Source: a virus. From it: 45,633 nucleotides of DNA. Position numbers and translations under genes: made by a program. Numbering within the stretch: the stretch's first letter is position 1; every line of letters starts with the position of its first letter. The notes under the pieces were generated by a model. It did not search any database. It saw only the letters and a list, made by a program, of their open reading frames with translations, and was not told the DNA's origin. The stretch lies in IMG/VR virus record IMGVR_UViG_3300040959_000565, positions 1 to 45,633 of that record; one strand, given 5' to 3'. Of the stretch, positions 23,836 through 33,500 are shown piece after piece.

Positions 23836-24168
23836 TTACCTCGTTACGCCTGGTGTGACAATTGCTTGTCCTTCTATCACTCGTGTTTTCTGCCCATCAC
23901 CACTAGTAATATTTAGGTCATATACGTATCTTCCACCTTCGAGTCCTGCAGTTGCAGTATCGGTTAACGAGATAGTCACCTGTCCTGCTAATTCTGCAAT
24001 AGACGTATCAAAGGTTGCAGCAACTGTAGAGGAGGTGTAAGTTCTTCTCATTTGTGCAGTTGCAGTGTAACCACTTAATTCTAAAATTTCCCCTGCAGAA
24101 TCTGTAACATCTACAGTAACTGAAAAGTCTGTACCTTGGTCTATGTATATGTTTGCAATTATCGCCAT
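23836..24168 (-). CDS. Small beta-sandwich virion protein (110 aa)
   Basis: Predicted all-beta protein with the recurring phage pattern: IYIDQGTDFSVTVDVTDSAG, LSGYTATAQMRRTYTSSTV, VTISLTDTATAGLEGGRYVY and TRVIEGQAIVTPGVTR. This type is very common next to fibre genes of T4-like and other marine phages and is thought to be a structural protein, possibly at the baseplate/fibre joint. Precise function is unknown. Its ATG lies 5 nt after a perfect TATAAATA and has no Shine-Dalgarno. Confidence 0.82.
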   Translation of the reverse strand: MAIIANIYIDQGTDFSVTVDVTDSAGEILELSGYTATAQMRRTYTSSTVAATFDTSIAELAGQVTISLTDTATAGLEGGRYVYDLNITSGDGQKTRVIEGQAIVTPGVTR

Positions 24169-24173
24169 AATAC

Positions 24174-24181
24174 TATTTATA
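24174..24181 (-). promoter_or_regulatory. Late promoter TATAAATA, 5 nt from an ATG and containing a stop codon
   Basis: Minus strand TATAAATA-GTATT-ATGGC. The TAA within the octamer (24177-24179) is also the stop codon of repeat protein 3. No Shine-Dalgarno before the ATG. Confidence 0.72.
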
Positions 24182-24992
24182 CACTCGTGTTACTTGGATT
24201 CTTAGAGAATCTTGCAGTAGGAACTGACTGGTGAATTTTTTCTAATGTTCCACTATCGTTTACATATACTTCATCAAGTTTTCTAAGTGTTCCACTATCA
24301 TTCACAAAAACACCTTTAACCTTTGCAACTGGCCCAACGGTTCTTGTAGTTGGGTAGGATACTTGATAGGTAAATGGTGACCTTATAGTATAAGGAATCT
24401 GATATGCAACTTGATAGGTAAATGGTGTTTGTCTATTTGCAATATACGGACTTTGTGCATTTACAGGGTTTCTATATGTAGAAGGTGACCTATGTTGATA
24501 GGTAAACGGATTCCTTGCATTTGCAATGTAAGGATATGCCTGTTGTGCAGACCTAATATTTGGTTCCTGTGCATTTGCAATGTATGGATAAGGTTGTTGA
24601 GCATTTGCAATGTACGGATAAGGTTGTTGATTGTTATACGTGAAAGGTGTTCTACCTTGTCTAGCATACGTTGCAGGTTGTCTGTTACTATAGGTAAATG
24701 GTGTTTGACCTTGACGTGCATAGGTAACAGGTTGTCTATGTTGGTACGTAAACGGTTGTCTATTATTATAAGTAAACGGTTGTCTATGTTGATAGGTGAA
24801 AGGTGTTTGACCTTGACGTGCATAGGTTACAGGTTGTCTTGCATTAGCAATATATGGACTTTGTGCATTCGCAATATAAGGATAAGGTTGTTGGGCACTA
24901 GCAATATAAGGCGTTCTACCCTGCAATGCATAAGGTTGTTGACCCTGTGCAATGTATGGATACGGTTGTTGTGTAGTTTGTAACTCTGCCAT
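24177..24992 (-). CDS. Pro/Tyr-rich short-repeat protein 3
   Basis: 271 aa. Residues 1-210 are the short repeats (QPYPYIANA, SPYIANAR, QPVTYARQG, QTPFTYQHR, EPNIRSAQ), starting almost at the N-terminus. The C-terminal 60 residues form a non-repeat end with a duplicated strand motif, VKGVFVNDSGTLRKL followed by LDEVYVNDSGTLEKI, of the same general kind as the KQIYIKTPTGW motif in repeat protein 2 but at the opposite end. This suggests a small beta module that can be placed at either end of a repeat shaft. It lies 11 nt after repeat protein 4. Function unknown. Confidence 0.85.
   Translation of the reverse strand: MAELQTTQQPYPYIAQGQQPYALQGRTPYIASAQQPYPYIANAQSPYIANARQPVTYARQGQTPFTYQHRQPFTYNNRQPFTYQHRQPVTYARQGQTPFTYSNRQPATYARQGRTPFTYNNQQPYPYIANAQQPYPYIANAQEPNIRSAQQAYPYIANARNPFTYQHRSPSTYRNPVNAQSPYIANRQTPFTYQVAYQIPYTIRSPFTYQVSYPTTRTVGPVAKVKGVFVNDSGTLRKLDEVYVNDSGTLEKIHQSVPTARFSKNPSNTSV
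24355..24970 (-). repeat. Short coding repeats, array 3
   Basis: Same 24-30-nt unit family as the arrays near 15-17 kb, with the same 60-nt TPFTYQxR/QPxTYARQG pairs (about 24640-24840). Sharing of unit subtypes across an interval of 7 kb points to recombination or common descent between the two pairs of genes. Confidence 0.9.
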
Positions 24993-25003
24993 TAATATTT
25001 ACC

Positions 25004-26230
25004 TTAAAATGGGTCAATTGACCCTAGAGATGCATAAAGATCAATTCCAGGCCCAGTATAAGTTGTAATATAACTGTTACTACTTCCTGAAGGAGTTGCA
25101 CGAACTGTAAATGTTACATCATCCGATCCAAAAAAACCAGTTTGAACTCTTGTATAGTCCGGCCCATAGTTTGGATTAACCTTTGCCATCCAACCAAATG
25201 TTTTACCACTACTTAATGAATAATATGTTCCTGAATTATACCCATTGGTAACTGGTGTAGGCCCAAATGAACCAACGTAACAACTACCTATACACTCTTG
25301 TGAAGCTACTGTATATTTAACTTCAAATGTTGAAGAATCTGTTACTGGAGACTGATAACCAATTGAGTCATAATATACTGTTGCAAATGCTGCTGAAGTA
25401 CCAGCTGCCCAGTTAACATCGACTTGGTCATTTGCAGTGTCTAAAGAAAAGGCCATTCTCGCCCATGCTTCAGGGAATCCTGCAGATGCGTTAACACTTT
25501 GATGAGTCACCCAATGACTCCCACCTGATGGCCCCCAAGATTGGTCTAGAGGACTGATGGTTTGTGTTCCAGTTTTATTATACGTATAAGGTGTCTGTGC
25601 AATATATGGGTAAGGTTGTTGATTACTATACGTAAATGGTGACCTACCCTGTCTTGCATAGGTAAACGGTTGTCTATGATTATAGGTAAACGGACTTTGA
25701 TACGATGCAATGTACGGATACGGTTGTTGAGCGTTTGCAATATAAGGTGACTGAGCGTTTGCAATATAAGGTGACTGACCATTTGCAATGTATGGACTCT
25801 GTTTGTTTGCTATGTATGGATAGGGTTGTTGAGCATTAGCAATATATGGAGTCTGATTATTTGCAATATAAGGATACGGTTGTTGTGCATTTGCAACATA
25901 AGGTGTTCTACCCTGTCTTGCATACGTGAAAGGAGTCTGTCCCTGACGTGCATACGTGAACGGAGAACGATAGTTATAGGTAAAAGGTGTCCTACCTTGG
26001 TTTTGGTATGTAAAGGGTTGTTGAGCGTTTCTTATAAACGGTGTCTGTGCGTTTACAGGACTTCTATAGGTAAATGGTTGTCTGTTTTGATACGTACTAG
26101 GTTGTCTTGCGTTTGCAGGAGTCTGTGCAGGAGTCTGTCTGACTTCTAACGATTGAGCATTTCTTACAGATTGACCTTGGTACGGTTGTTGGAAACTCGA
26201 CCCTGTGTTTATATAGATTTCATCAGCCAT
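25004..26230 (-). CDS. Pro/Tyr-rich short-repeat protein 4 with globular C-terminal domain
   Basis: 408 aa, the longest of the four repeat proteins. N-terminus MADEIYINTGSSFQQPYQGQ, repeats from about residue 30 to 222, then a unique domain of about 185 residues. That domain is aromatic, Ser/Gly/Thr-rich (SWGPSGGSHWVTHQSVNASA, then WARMAFSLDTANDQVDVNWA) with a CIGSC motif and looks like a secreted/adhesive beta domain. It may be the functional tip or receptor-binding part carried by a repeat shaft. The start overlaps closely with the 371-aa fibre gene (stop at 26232), and there is no clear Shine-Dalgarno. Confidence 0.85.
   Translation of the reverse strand: MADEIYINTGSSFQQPYQGQSVRNAQSLEVRQTPAQTPANARQPSTYQNRQPFTYRSPVNAQTPFIRNAQQPFTYQNQGRTPFTYNYRSPFTYARQGQTPFTYARQGRTPYVANAQQPYPYIANNQTPYIANAQQPYPYIANKQSPYIANGQSPYIANAQSPYIANAQQPYPYIASYQSPFTYNHRQPFTYARQGRSPFTYSNQQPYPYIAQTPYTYNKTGTQTISPLDQSWGPSGGSHWVTHQSVNASAGFPEAWARMAFSLDTANDQVDVNWAAGTSAAFATVYYDSIGYQSPVTDSSTFEVKYTVASQECIGSCYVGSFGPTPVTNGYNSGTYYSLSSGKTFGWMAKVNPNYGPDYTRVQTGFFGSDDVTFTVRATPSGSSNSYITTYTGPGIDLYASLGSIDPF
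25580..26130 (-). repeat. Short coding repeats, array 4
   Basis: Units encode SPYIANAQ, QPYPYIANx, QPFTYARQG, RTPFTYNYR and related octamers. Five SPYIAN/TPYIAN units in near succession (about 25730-25860) show recent local duplication. Confidence 0.9.
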
Positions 26231-26231
26231 A

Positions 26232-27347
26232 TCATATCACAAACCATAAATGACCAGTTGCAGTACTACCTACACTTGAAGGTGCAGTAGATGTGGTCTC
26301 ATAATCTAAACTAATACTACCTGAACTGTAACTAACACCGTTACTACCACTTAAATGTGCATCTACATCAGAGTCACCATATTGAGCAGCAGCAGAAAAC
26401 GATAGTGTGTTCGCATTATCATCATAAGTAACAGTTATGTTACTATGAGTTGCACTTGTAATCATAGATGCAGCTGCATCTTGTGCTTGTTCATTTGTGT
26501 AGTTTGCAGGTGCATCACCTGCTTCCCAATCACCTGTTGAATCATTATAAATTAATAACTGACCGCTTGTTACACCAGCGGTGTTAATGTCTGAAAGACT
26601 GTTTACACTATGATTAGTGATGTCTGATACTTGACCAGTAACATTACCAACAAATGCAGTTGATGTAATAGAGGTTGCACCTGTAATAGTACCACCATCT
26701 AAAGTAAGTGTTCCGTTTGTTGCAGTGTCAAAAGTGAATGTTGTTCCACTTGCAAGTGTAAGGTCATCTTCACCATACACTCTTCCTGCAAATTGAATTG
26801 TATATCCTGTCTCTAGTGCAACTGTTTTATCAGCACCATCACCATTTAAAATAATACCGTTATCATTATTATTGTAAATAGTGTTTAATGCAGTTTCTGT
26901 AAAGTATGTTGAGGTTGCACCATCACCGACAACACCTAAGTATGAACCAGTGAATGCATAAACAGTAATCTTATCACCATTAGTTGCAGCAACAACTAAA
27001 TCAATTCTATCTGCAAGACCATCTGACACAGGCCCAATAGAATAATCATCACCTTCAATTAAGTGTTGAGCGTTTTTAAAGACTTGAATTCTGTTAGGTT
27101 TGAAAGATAGTGTATTACCGAATGCATCAACACCTTCATATCTTGAAAGTGAAGTACCATGTGTTCCAGCGGTATAGATAAACTCCTGAAAGAAGAACGA
27201 CTTATCTTCGATACTATTAATTGCATCTACGATAGTACCTTGTTTTTCAGTTCTAAGACCTGACCTGTCACCAACGTCATTAGCGAGGTCATTATAATTA
27301 CGTCTAAAATCTTCTAATGTACTGTGATTGTCTACTGTTCTAGCCAC
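26232..27347 (-). CDS. Tail fibre-like protein linked to the baseplate genes (371 aa)
   Basis: Starts with GTG at 27345-27347 (GGGG ribosome site 8 nt upstream), overlapping the preceding small gene by 8 nt. The N-terminal 55 residues are helical (STLEDFRRNYNDLANDVGDR), which fits attachment to the baseplate. Then comes a beta domain with RIQVFKNAQHLIEGDDYSIG (about 85-104) and shaft repeats with TFDTATNGTLTLDGGTITGA and GNVTGQVSDITNHSV. The C-terminal part (SHSNITVTYDDNANTLSFSA-like, VDAHLSGSNGVSYSSGSISL) is related to the 475-aa fibre protein. Probably the proximal fibre or fibre-attachment protein. Confidence 0.82.
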   Translation of the reverse strand: MARTVDNHSTLEDFRRNYNDLANDVGDRSGLRTEKQGTIVDAINSIEDKSFFFQEFIYTAGTHGTSLSRYEGVDAFGNTLSFKPNRIQVFKNAQHLIEGDDYSIGPVSDGLADRIDLVVAATNGDKITVYAFTGSYLGVVGDGATSTYFTETALNTIYNNNDNGIILNGDGADKTVALETGYTIQFAGRVYGEDDLTLASGTTFTFDTATNGTLTLDGGTITGATSITSTAFVGNVTGQVSDITNHSVNSLSDINTAGVTSGQLLIYNDSTGDWEAGDAPANYTNEQAQDAAASMITSATHSNITVTYDDNANTLSFSAAAQYGDSDVDAHLSGSNGVSYSSGSISLDYETTSTAPSSVGSTATGHLWFVI

Positions 27348-27552
27348 TTAATTTCCCCATGAGTTCAGTTAAGAGAGACTTAATTTCACCCATCTCTTCT
27401 TTTAATGTATTTATCTCGTTTATCTGATTCCTAAAAATCTCTTTTCTTCTCTTTGCAAGTCTCCACTGTTCAATATCAGTAGAGACGATTGCTTGAGAAC
27501 TTTCGTCTCTATATAAATGTGTTGCACCTTCTACTTTAATATAGTCAGACAT
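27340..27552 (-). CDS. Small coiled-coil protein following the DUF4815 gene
   Basis: 70 aa from the ATG at 27550-27552, which overlaps the previous stop as TAATG; a longer reading from 27570 is possible but would run deeper into the preceding gene. N-terminal MSDYIKVEGATHLYRDESSQ resembles a family of small proteins next to baseplate genes in marine T4-like phages. The rest is a charged coiled coil (INEINTLKEEMGEIKSLLTE). Likely a structural or assembly protein for the baseplate periphery. Exact role unknown. Confidence 0.8.
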   Translation of the reverse strand: MSDYIKVEGATHLYRDESSQAIVSTDIEQWRLAKRRKEIFRNQINEINTLKEEMGEIKSLLTELMGKLSG

Positions 27553-30500
27553 TATGCAACTGCAATACATCTCAATGCAGATACCAATGGTACTGTTGAT
27601 GTATTGTATCCTCTTCCTACAATCTTAATGATGAACCCACTAAATTCAGGTAGGTCATCTGCACTGAATTCATACTCTTTAAAGTTTCTTGCATCTGCAT
27701 CAATTACGGTATCAGGCGAACCATCACCGTTGAAGAATTCAAAACCGATATCATCGATTGCAGACTCTTCATCGTTTTTGATAATCTTATACATAACCTT
27801 AACGTCTGTTGTTGCAGGTCTAAAGATATCTGCAGTCACCCTTAATCCTGATGCAGGTGCTTTTAAGTTAACTTTCTTAGTGATGTAACACATTGCATTA
27901 TCTTCACCTTCTGATTCAGTAGAGATTGCAATAGTTTCTGCATCACTTGAATTTAATCCGTTTAATCTGTTTGCAATTGCAATTGCACCCAATGAACTTA
28001 AGTCTACAACTGGTGAAAGGTTTGAATTACCTGACACTAATTGTAAAGCACATCTAAATGACCTGTTTGAAGACATCTCATTTTGTTCATTGATTCTTGA
28101 TGCAACGACACTTGGATATGAGAAGAACACGTTATCATTCAATGCGATAATCTCTCCAGCAGTTCTTCTATTGTATACTGTACCGTTGATATAACCTTCA
28201 GGTGAATTCATAGGAGTACCAACTTTATGTACACTAATGAAACAATCTTCAGGTGTTACATTTGGAATTACAGTATGTAGTGTATCGTAGTAGTAGTTAC
28301 GTGTTGAGTAAACCTCATCACCACCGCCAATAGTTGATTCACTTGCAGAGTAATCTGACACAAAGTCATATCCTGAGATATCAGGAGTTACTCTAAATGT
28401 ATCCATTGTAAATGTTGAACCAATTGAAGTGAATGTTTGATTGATTGCATCGATTGGGATACCACCAAGCGTATCACCAACTGTAACGAGAGTTACGGTG
28501 AAACTAAAGGTTGAACCGATAGTACAAGTGATAATATCACCTGCAGCATGTCCACTACCTGCTTGTAGTATTCTTGTTCTTGTAATGTCTGCAGAACCTG
28601 AAAGTGTCTCCACTTTAATTTCAAATGCAATACCGTTTTCAGTTACATCACCACTACCATTAGTTGTAATCGTTACTGAATCTGAACCAACGGTTCCACC
28701 ATGAACAATGTCATAGGTTCCATCTGAAGGAAGTGAACCACTATCTATTGCATTTTGTATCTCTAATACTGAACCAGTTCTGTCACCAGTCACACCTGAA
28801 ATGGTTACATTTGATGATGTATTGTACATTCCGTGAGTATAATTATATACTTTAACATATGTCTGACCTGAAACAGTTTCTATTGGGTTGTTCTGCAGTT
28901 TTGCATTCGGTAAATCTAAGTTTTCAAATTCAAGATATCCTGACACTGAAGTGTCAAACTTACATGCTCTCAAGTGGAACTTGAGGTCATCTTCTTGTGC
29001 AGCAGTCCAAGTCGAGTTGTTTTGTGACTTGAACAACGAACCTGCATAAGGTTGTCCTGAAATTGTTTGACCAGTTGCAAGGTCTGTCTCACCCATTCTT
29101 GAATGGAACACTTCGTATTCATTAGAGTTTGAATATACTACAAACACATACTCTTGGTTTGTCTCTAAGAATACTGGTGATTCAAAAGTAAAGGTTGTTG
29201 CAGTTGAACCATCTTGTGAAAGATTGATTTCACTTGGGTTCTTAGTTACTGTTGAGAATGGAACCACGTTAGGGCCTGGATAACCATTCACCATTGTTCT
29301 TACTTGTACTGACACTGGTAAGTTTTCATCTCTTGTCTTAAAGAACAAGTCTATAGATGATAACATTACTCCACCTTTTGCATCAACCAAGAATGATTGT
29401 GCAAGTGGGTCTGCCCATACAAAATTGAAATCATTACCAATATCAAAGATTGGGAAATCAAAGTCAAACTCAAACGGCGGCAACTCAGGTGGTTGCGGCG
29501 GAGGTGGTGGGGTTTGTATAATGACTGGTGGCACCACAGGTGGTTCAGGTGGTAACACAGGTGGGTCAATAATAATAGGTGGTTCAGGTGGTTCATTAGG
29601 TATAGTAGGTGGTTGTGGTATTGCAGGTGCAGTAGTGTCAATATTTGTTGCATTGACAACCTCACCTCTAGTTGAGAAGTTTCTTTCTCCTGAAAGTCTT
29701 TCTGTTACCACTCTACCATTTCTAGTAGATACAATCTCAGTTTGATTGGATTGTAATAAACCTTGTGCTTGATAGATACCTGTTCCTGCAGATGAGGGAC
29801 TTCTCTCATTATACTTAGATGAGGTTAGTTTTAATTCTCTCTGACCTGTAGGGAATCTTTGTGCATCTGAATTTGGCAATTCAAAATATGCACGAAGTCT
29901 ACCGTTACCATCTGTCTTAACACCTTTTCCAAGTGTTGTAGAAGAACCATCTTGTGCATATGCACTACTGAATGGTCTTACATATGACCCCACTGGTACG
30001 TCATCAAAATAGACGTAATGCCATGTGTCAGGTTTTAAATTTGTTGCATCAATCTCAATAGTCTTTGCACGAATGAAAGGTATGATTGAAACTGATACGA
30101 GTCTGTCGTTTCTTGATTCTACGAAGTCTTCAACAACTGATGTAGAAACACCTGTTCTTGTTTGAATCTCAGGTGTTTCTGTAATCTCTCTTGATACTTG
30201 TAAGCCTGGAACCCATTCTCCACCTTGAGTTGGGTCTCCACTCCATGAACCGTTAGATGATGCAGTAATCTCTGTTGAAATAGTTTGAGGTTGACCAACC
30301 CATGTGGTTTGCCATGCATTCCAAACTGTACCTAATGAGTTTGCATTCTCAGCAAGAACTGCATCGAAGTTACCTTCTCTGTTTACTCTAACTTCAGGTA
30401 ATCTTTCTGAATCGTTCCATACGTCTGTTTCAGGTGTAAGTTTAACATCACCGATAAATGCAAAGACGTGATATGGGTTAACATTGATTGCACGTGATGC

Positions 30501-33500
30501 TTTGTCTTGATTTACAAATGTAACCTCAGTATAAGGAAGTGTTAATAAGTCACCAGTCTTCTTAAAGTTCTGAGATGTTGCACTCTTAAATCCAATATCA
30601 AAGAATTGTGAATATGATTGTGGTCTTAATACACCAAGTTGTGAATCAACAGAGTTCTTGTAATCAGGATGGTTTACATCACCGACTCTGTGACCTCTAA
30701 AGTTGTCTACTAGGAAACCTGATTTGAATCTATCAAATCCATCTCCATCTAAAATTTGTTTTGTTTGAGTGTCTTTCTCAAGTAATGAAAGAGATGTTAC
30801 TCTTTCTAAGTTAGTCACTCTCTGATTGATTTTACCAATATCTTTCATGGTAAATCTTCTATGGTCTTGTGACCTAACTCTAATGTTCTTTAAGTTTTTA
30901 GTGAACGGAGGAATTGTTAATTCAAACATTTCAATAGCACCATCAACACCCTTTGGTTTGGTTGGAGATAATGCAGGTTCACCTGAAGATATTTGAAACT
31001 TACCTGACTTGTGTAGGAAGAGTTTATCGATTCTTCCAACATAGAATTCAATGTCACCTTGGACACTTGAACCTGTTACAGGGGTGCCAGGCAAACTAGG
31101 ATTAGTATCATAGTTATAACCTGTGTTAGTTGACTCTTTGTCTCTTGAAGACAAATAACTTCTACCTTTCTCATATGAGAATGGTGCATATTCGATTGCA
31201 GTACTGATATCAGATACTGAAGATAAATCAGGGTTTGTAGATAAATCTATATCATACAACTGACCAACAACTGGTCTGAAGTCTAAGGCATCTGATAATT
31301 CATAAGTACCGTCAGGTTCTAAACCACCCAAGTCTACTTTGTTTGCAGAGTAGACAGGAATGTCTTTATATGGTACACTATATGATGTGACATCAAAGAA
31401 GTCACCATCACCATGTGAGAATTGGTCAAAGACAATAAGAATCTGATTATTAGGTGCAGGTTCTGCTGGTTTTCTGACTAATTTACATATATCATAGTAA
31501 CCATCTCTCTGACCATCATCAAAGAAATATCTTGATGTGATATTTGGTGAACCTTGTGATACGTCTGTAAGTGTTGCTTGTGCAAGTGAATCTTGACCAA
31601 CAACAAACTCATTCTCTTGGAATCTACCTGATATCATATACCAGTACGATGTTCCACCTGAGTTATAGTCAATCAATACAGCACGTGCATTTGATGTTTG
31701 TCCAACAAGGACTTCATGAAGTTGGAATGTACCCACTTCATCTGTAAGTGATGCATTAGGTGTAACTGGAGTTCCCCCAACACCTTCATAGATTCCTCTA
31801 ATTTTAAATACGTCTGCAATACCAAGAGAAACCTCTTTATCTCTAAATGATGAACCATACACTCCTGTGTATGAATCGTTTCTATCACCTGAGACTCGTA
31901 ATGCACGTCCTTTGTTTAAATCCTTTGTTCTTGGAGTTGGGTCTGCAATTAATACTGAGTATGTAATTCTTAAAACTACGTTTTCGTTTGCAGCACCAAA
32001 ACCTGTAAGTGTAATACTCTGGCCATCACCATTTTGTGTAGGTGAAGTGTCTTCATAATCTTCTATGTTTAGTGTATCACCTGCAGAGAATGTTGGTGCA
32101 GATGCAGAACTGACATCGATAACTGCAATTGAGAAGTTATCAGTGTTTTGGTCTTCAAATGTACCCTCTGTTTGTGCAATAGTAACATTACCTGATGCAC
32201 CAATGGTTTGTACTGTTTGTCTTTTAACTTTTACTAAATCTGCAGTGTGGTCTTTAACCCAGTCTCTAGGCCATGAGAAGATGTTTACTGTTTGGTCTTG
32301 GTCAATAAGTTTTACACGTCTTCTTTCAACATTACCTTGATATGCATTAGTTGAATTACTTGTAAGTGTTAAACTAATGTCATTTGTGATTGATGAGACA
32401 ATAAGTTCTTGTCCACCAAGTGGGTTAACAATAATGTCACCCTCTTTAAGTTCTGATGCAAATAAAGTACCTACACCACTAACTGCAGTGCTTGATGCAC
32501 CAAATACTAATGTACCTGTTAGAATTTTAACTGCATCTGTGTTGATATCTGCAGTAAAGGTTTCTCTTGAACCATTGGTTGGTGTCTGTGTAATAGACCT
32601 TGTACGGTCAATGTTGTAGTTTCTTGGTGTACCACTAATACTACATGCAAAGTTTCCTGCACCCTCAGAAGAAAGTACATCGTTTGTTGAGAAACTTCCT
32701 ACTACATCATGAACATAAAGTGCATCTGAATTATTATCATACGCAACAATACCAGTAGCACCTGTTGCACTACCTGTTATCTTATCACCTGCTTGTGCAG
32801 TACCTGTATGAGATGCATACGGTAATTTGGTGAACATCTTAATGTCAAACATTGACAAATCATATTCTGAATTACTTGCATAGACACCACTTGTGTCTGA
32901 ACCGTCATGCAATTCAATATCTCGTACTCTTGCATAACCGATAAAATCTTCAGAGTTTTCTGTTCCGTCTACTGCAACAACACTAGGCCATAACTTACAG
33001 AATTTGTAAGGAGTGATACCTGTACTGTTAACACCTTGAATTACTTCAGGTAATCCGTGTGCATTTGAAACTCTTAATTTATTACCTAAACGAATAGGTG
33101 ATTTTGCATTTGATAATGACTTAGTTGAACGTGCCTTTGAGAAAGGAATTGTTGTAGTACCAGTTTTGTCAATTTCAAAACCTCTAACATATGCCTTACC
33201 AGGCGATACTTGCATTACAAACTTATCTTCTTTACCACCTGAACCTACAGGATAGAAACCTCTGTTGGTTGTATCATCTAAGTGTTCTCTTAATGATTGT
33301 GTAAATTGTCTAACTACAAAGTCACCATTTGCATCGTATGTTCTACGTGCAAGTGTCTTTTCAATGGTGTTGTAGATAGGATTGGAAATCTGTAACTCAA
33401 TGATACCTTGATTAACTCTAATCAATTCAATAAAGTTTGCATCAGTTTGAGTGTCAATAGTGAACTTTGCAAGTGTTAGATTAACTTGGAATCTATCTGC

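Noticed and set aside
15418-26130. CRISPR array as explanation of the short repeats
   Set aside because: Repeats are degenerate, in frame, without unique spacers of constant length, and lie inside genes with ribosome sites.
29425-29745. Plus-strand open frame with Gly-rich product opposite the DUF4815 gene
   Set aside because: It is the antisense shadow of the polyproline hinge (Pro codons read backwards give Gly); no ribosome site, no promoter, and all neighbours lie on the minus strand.
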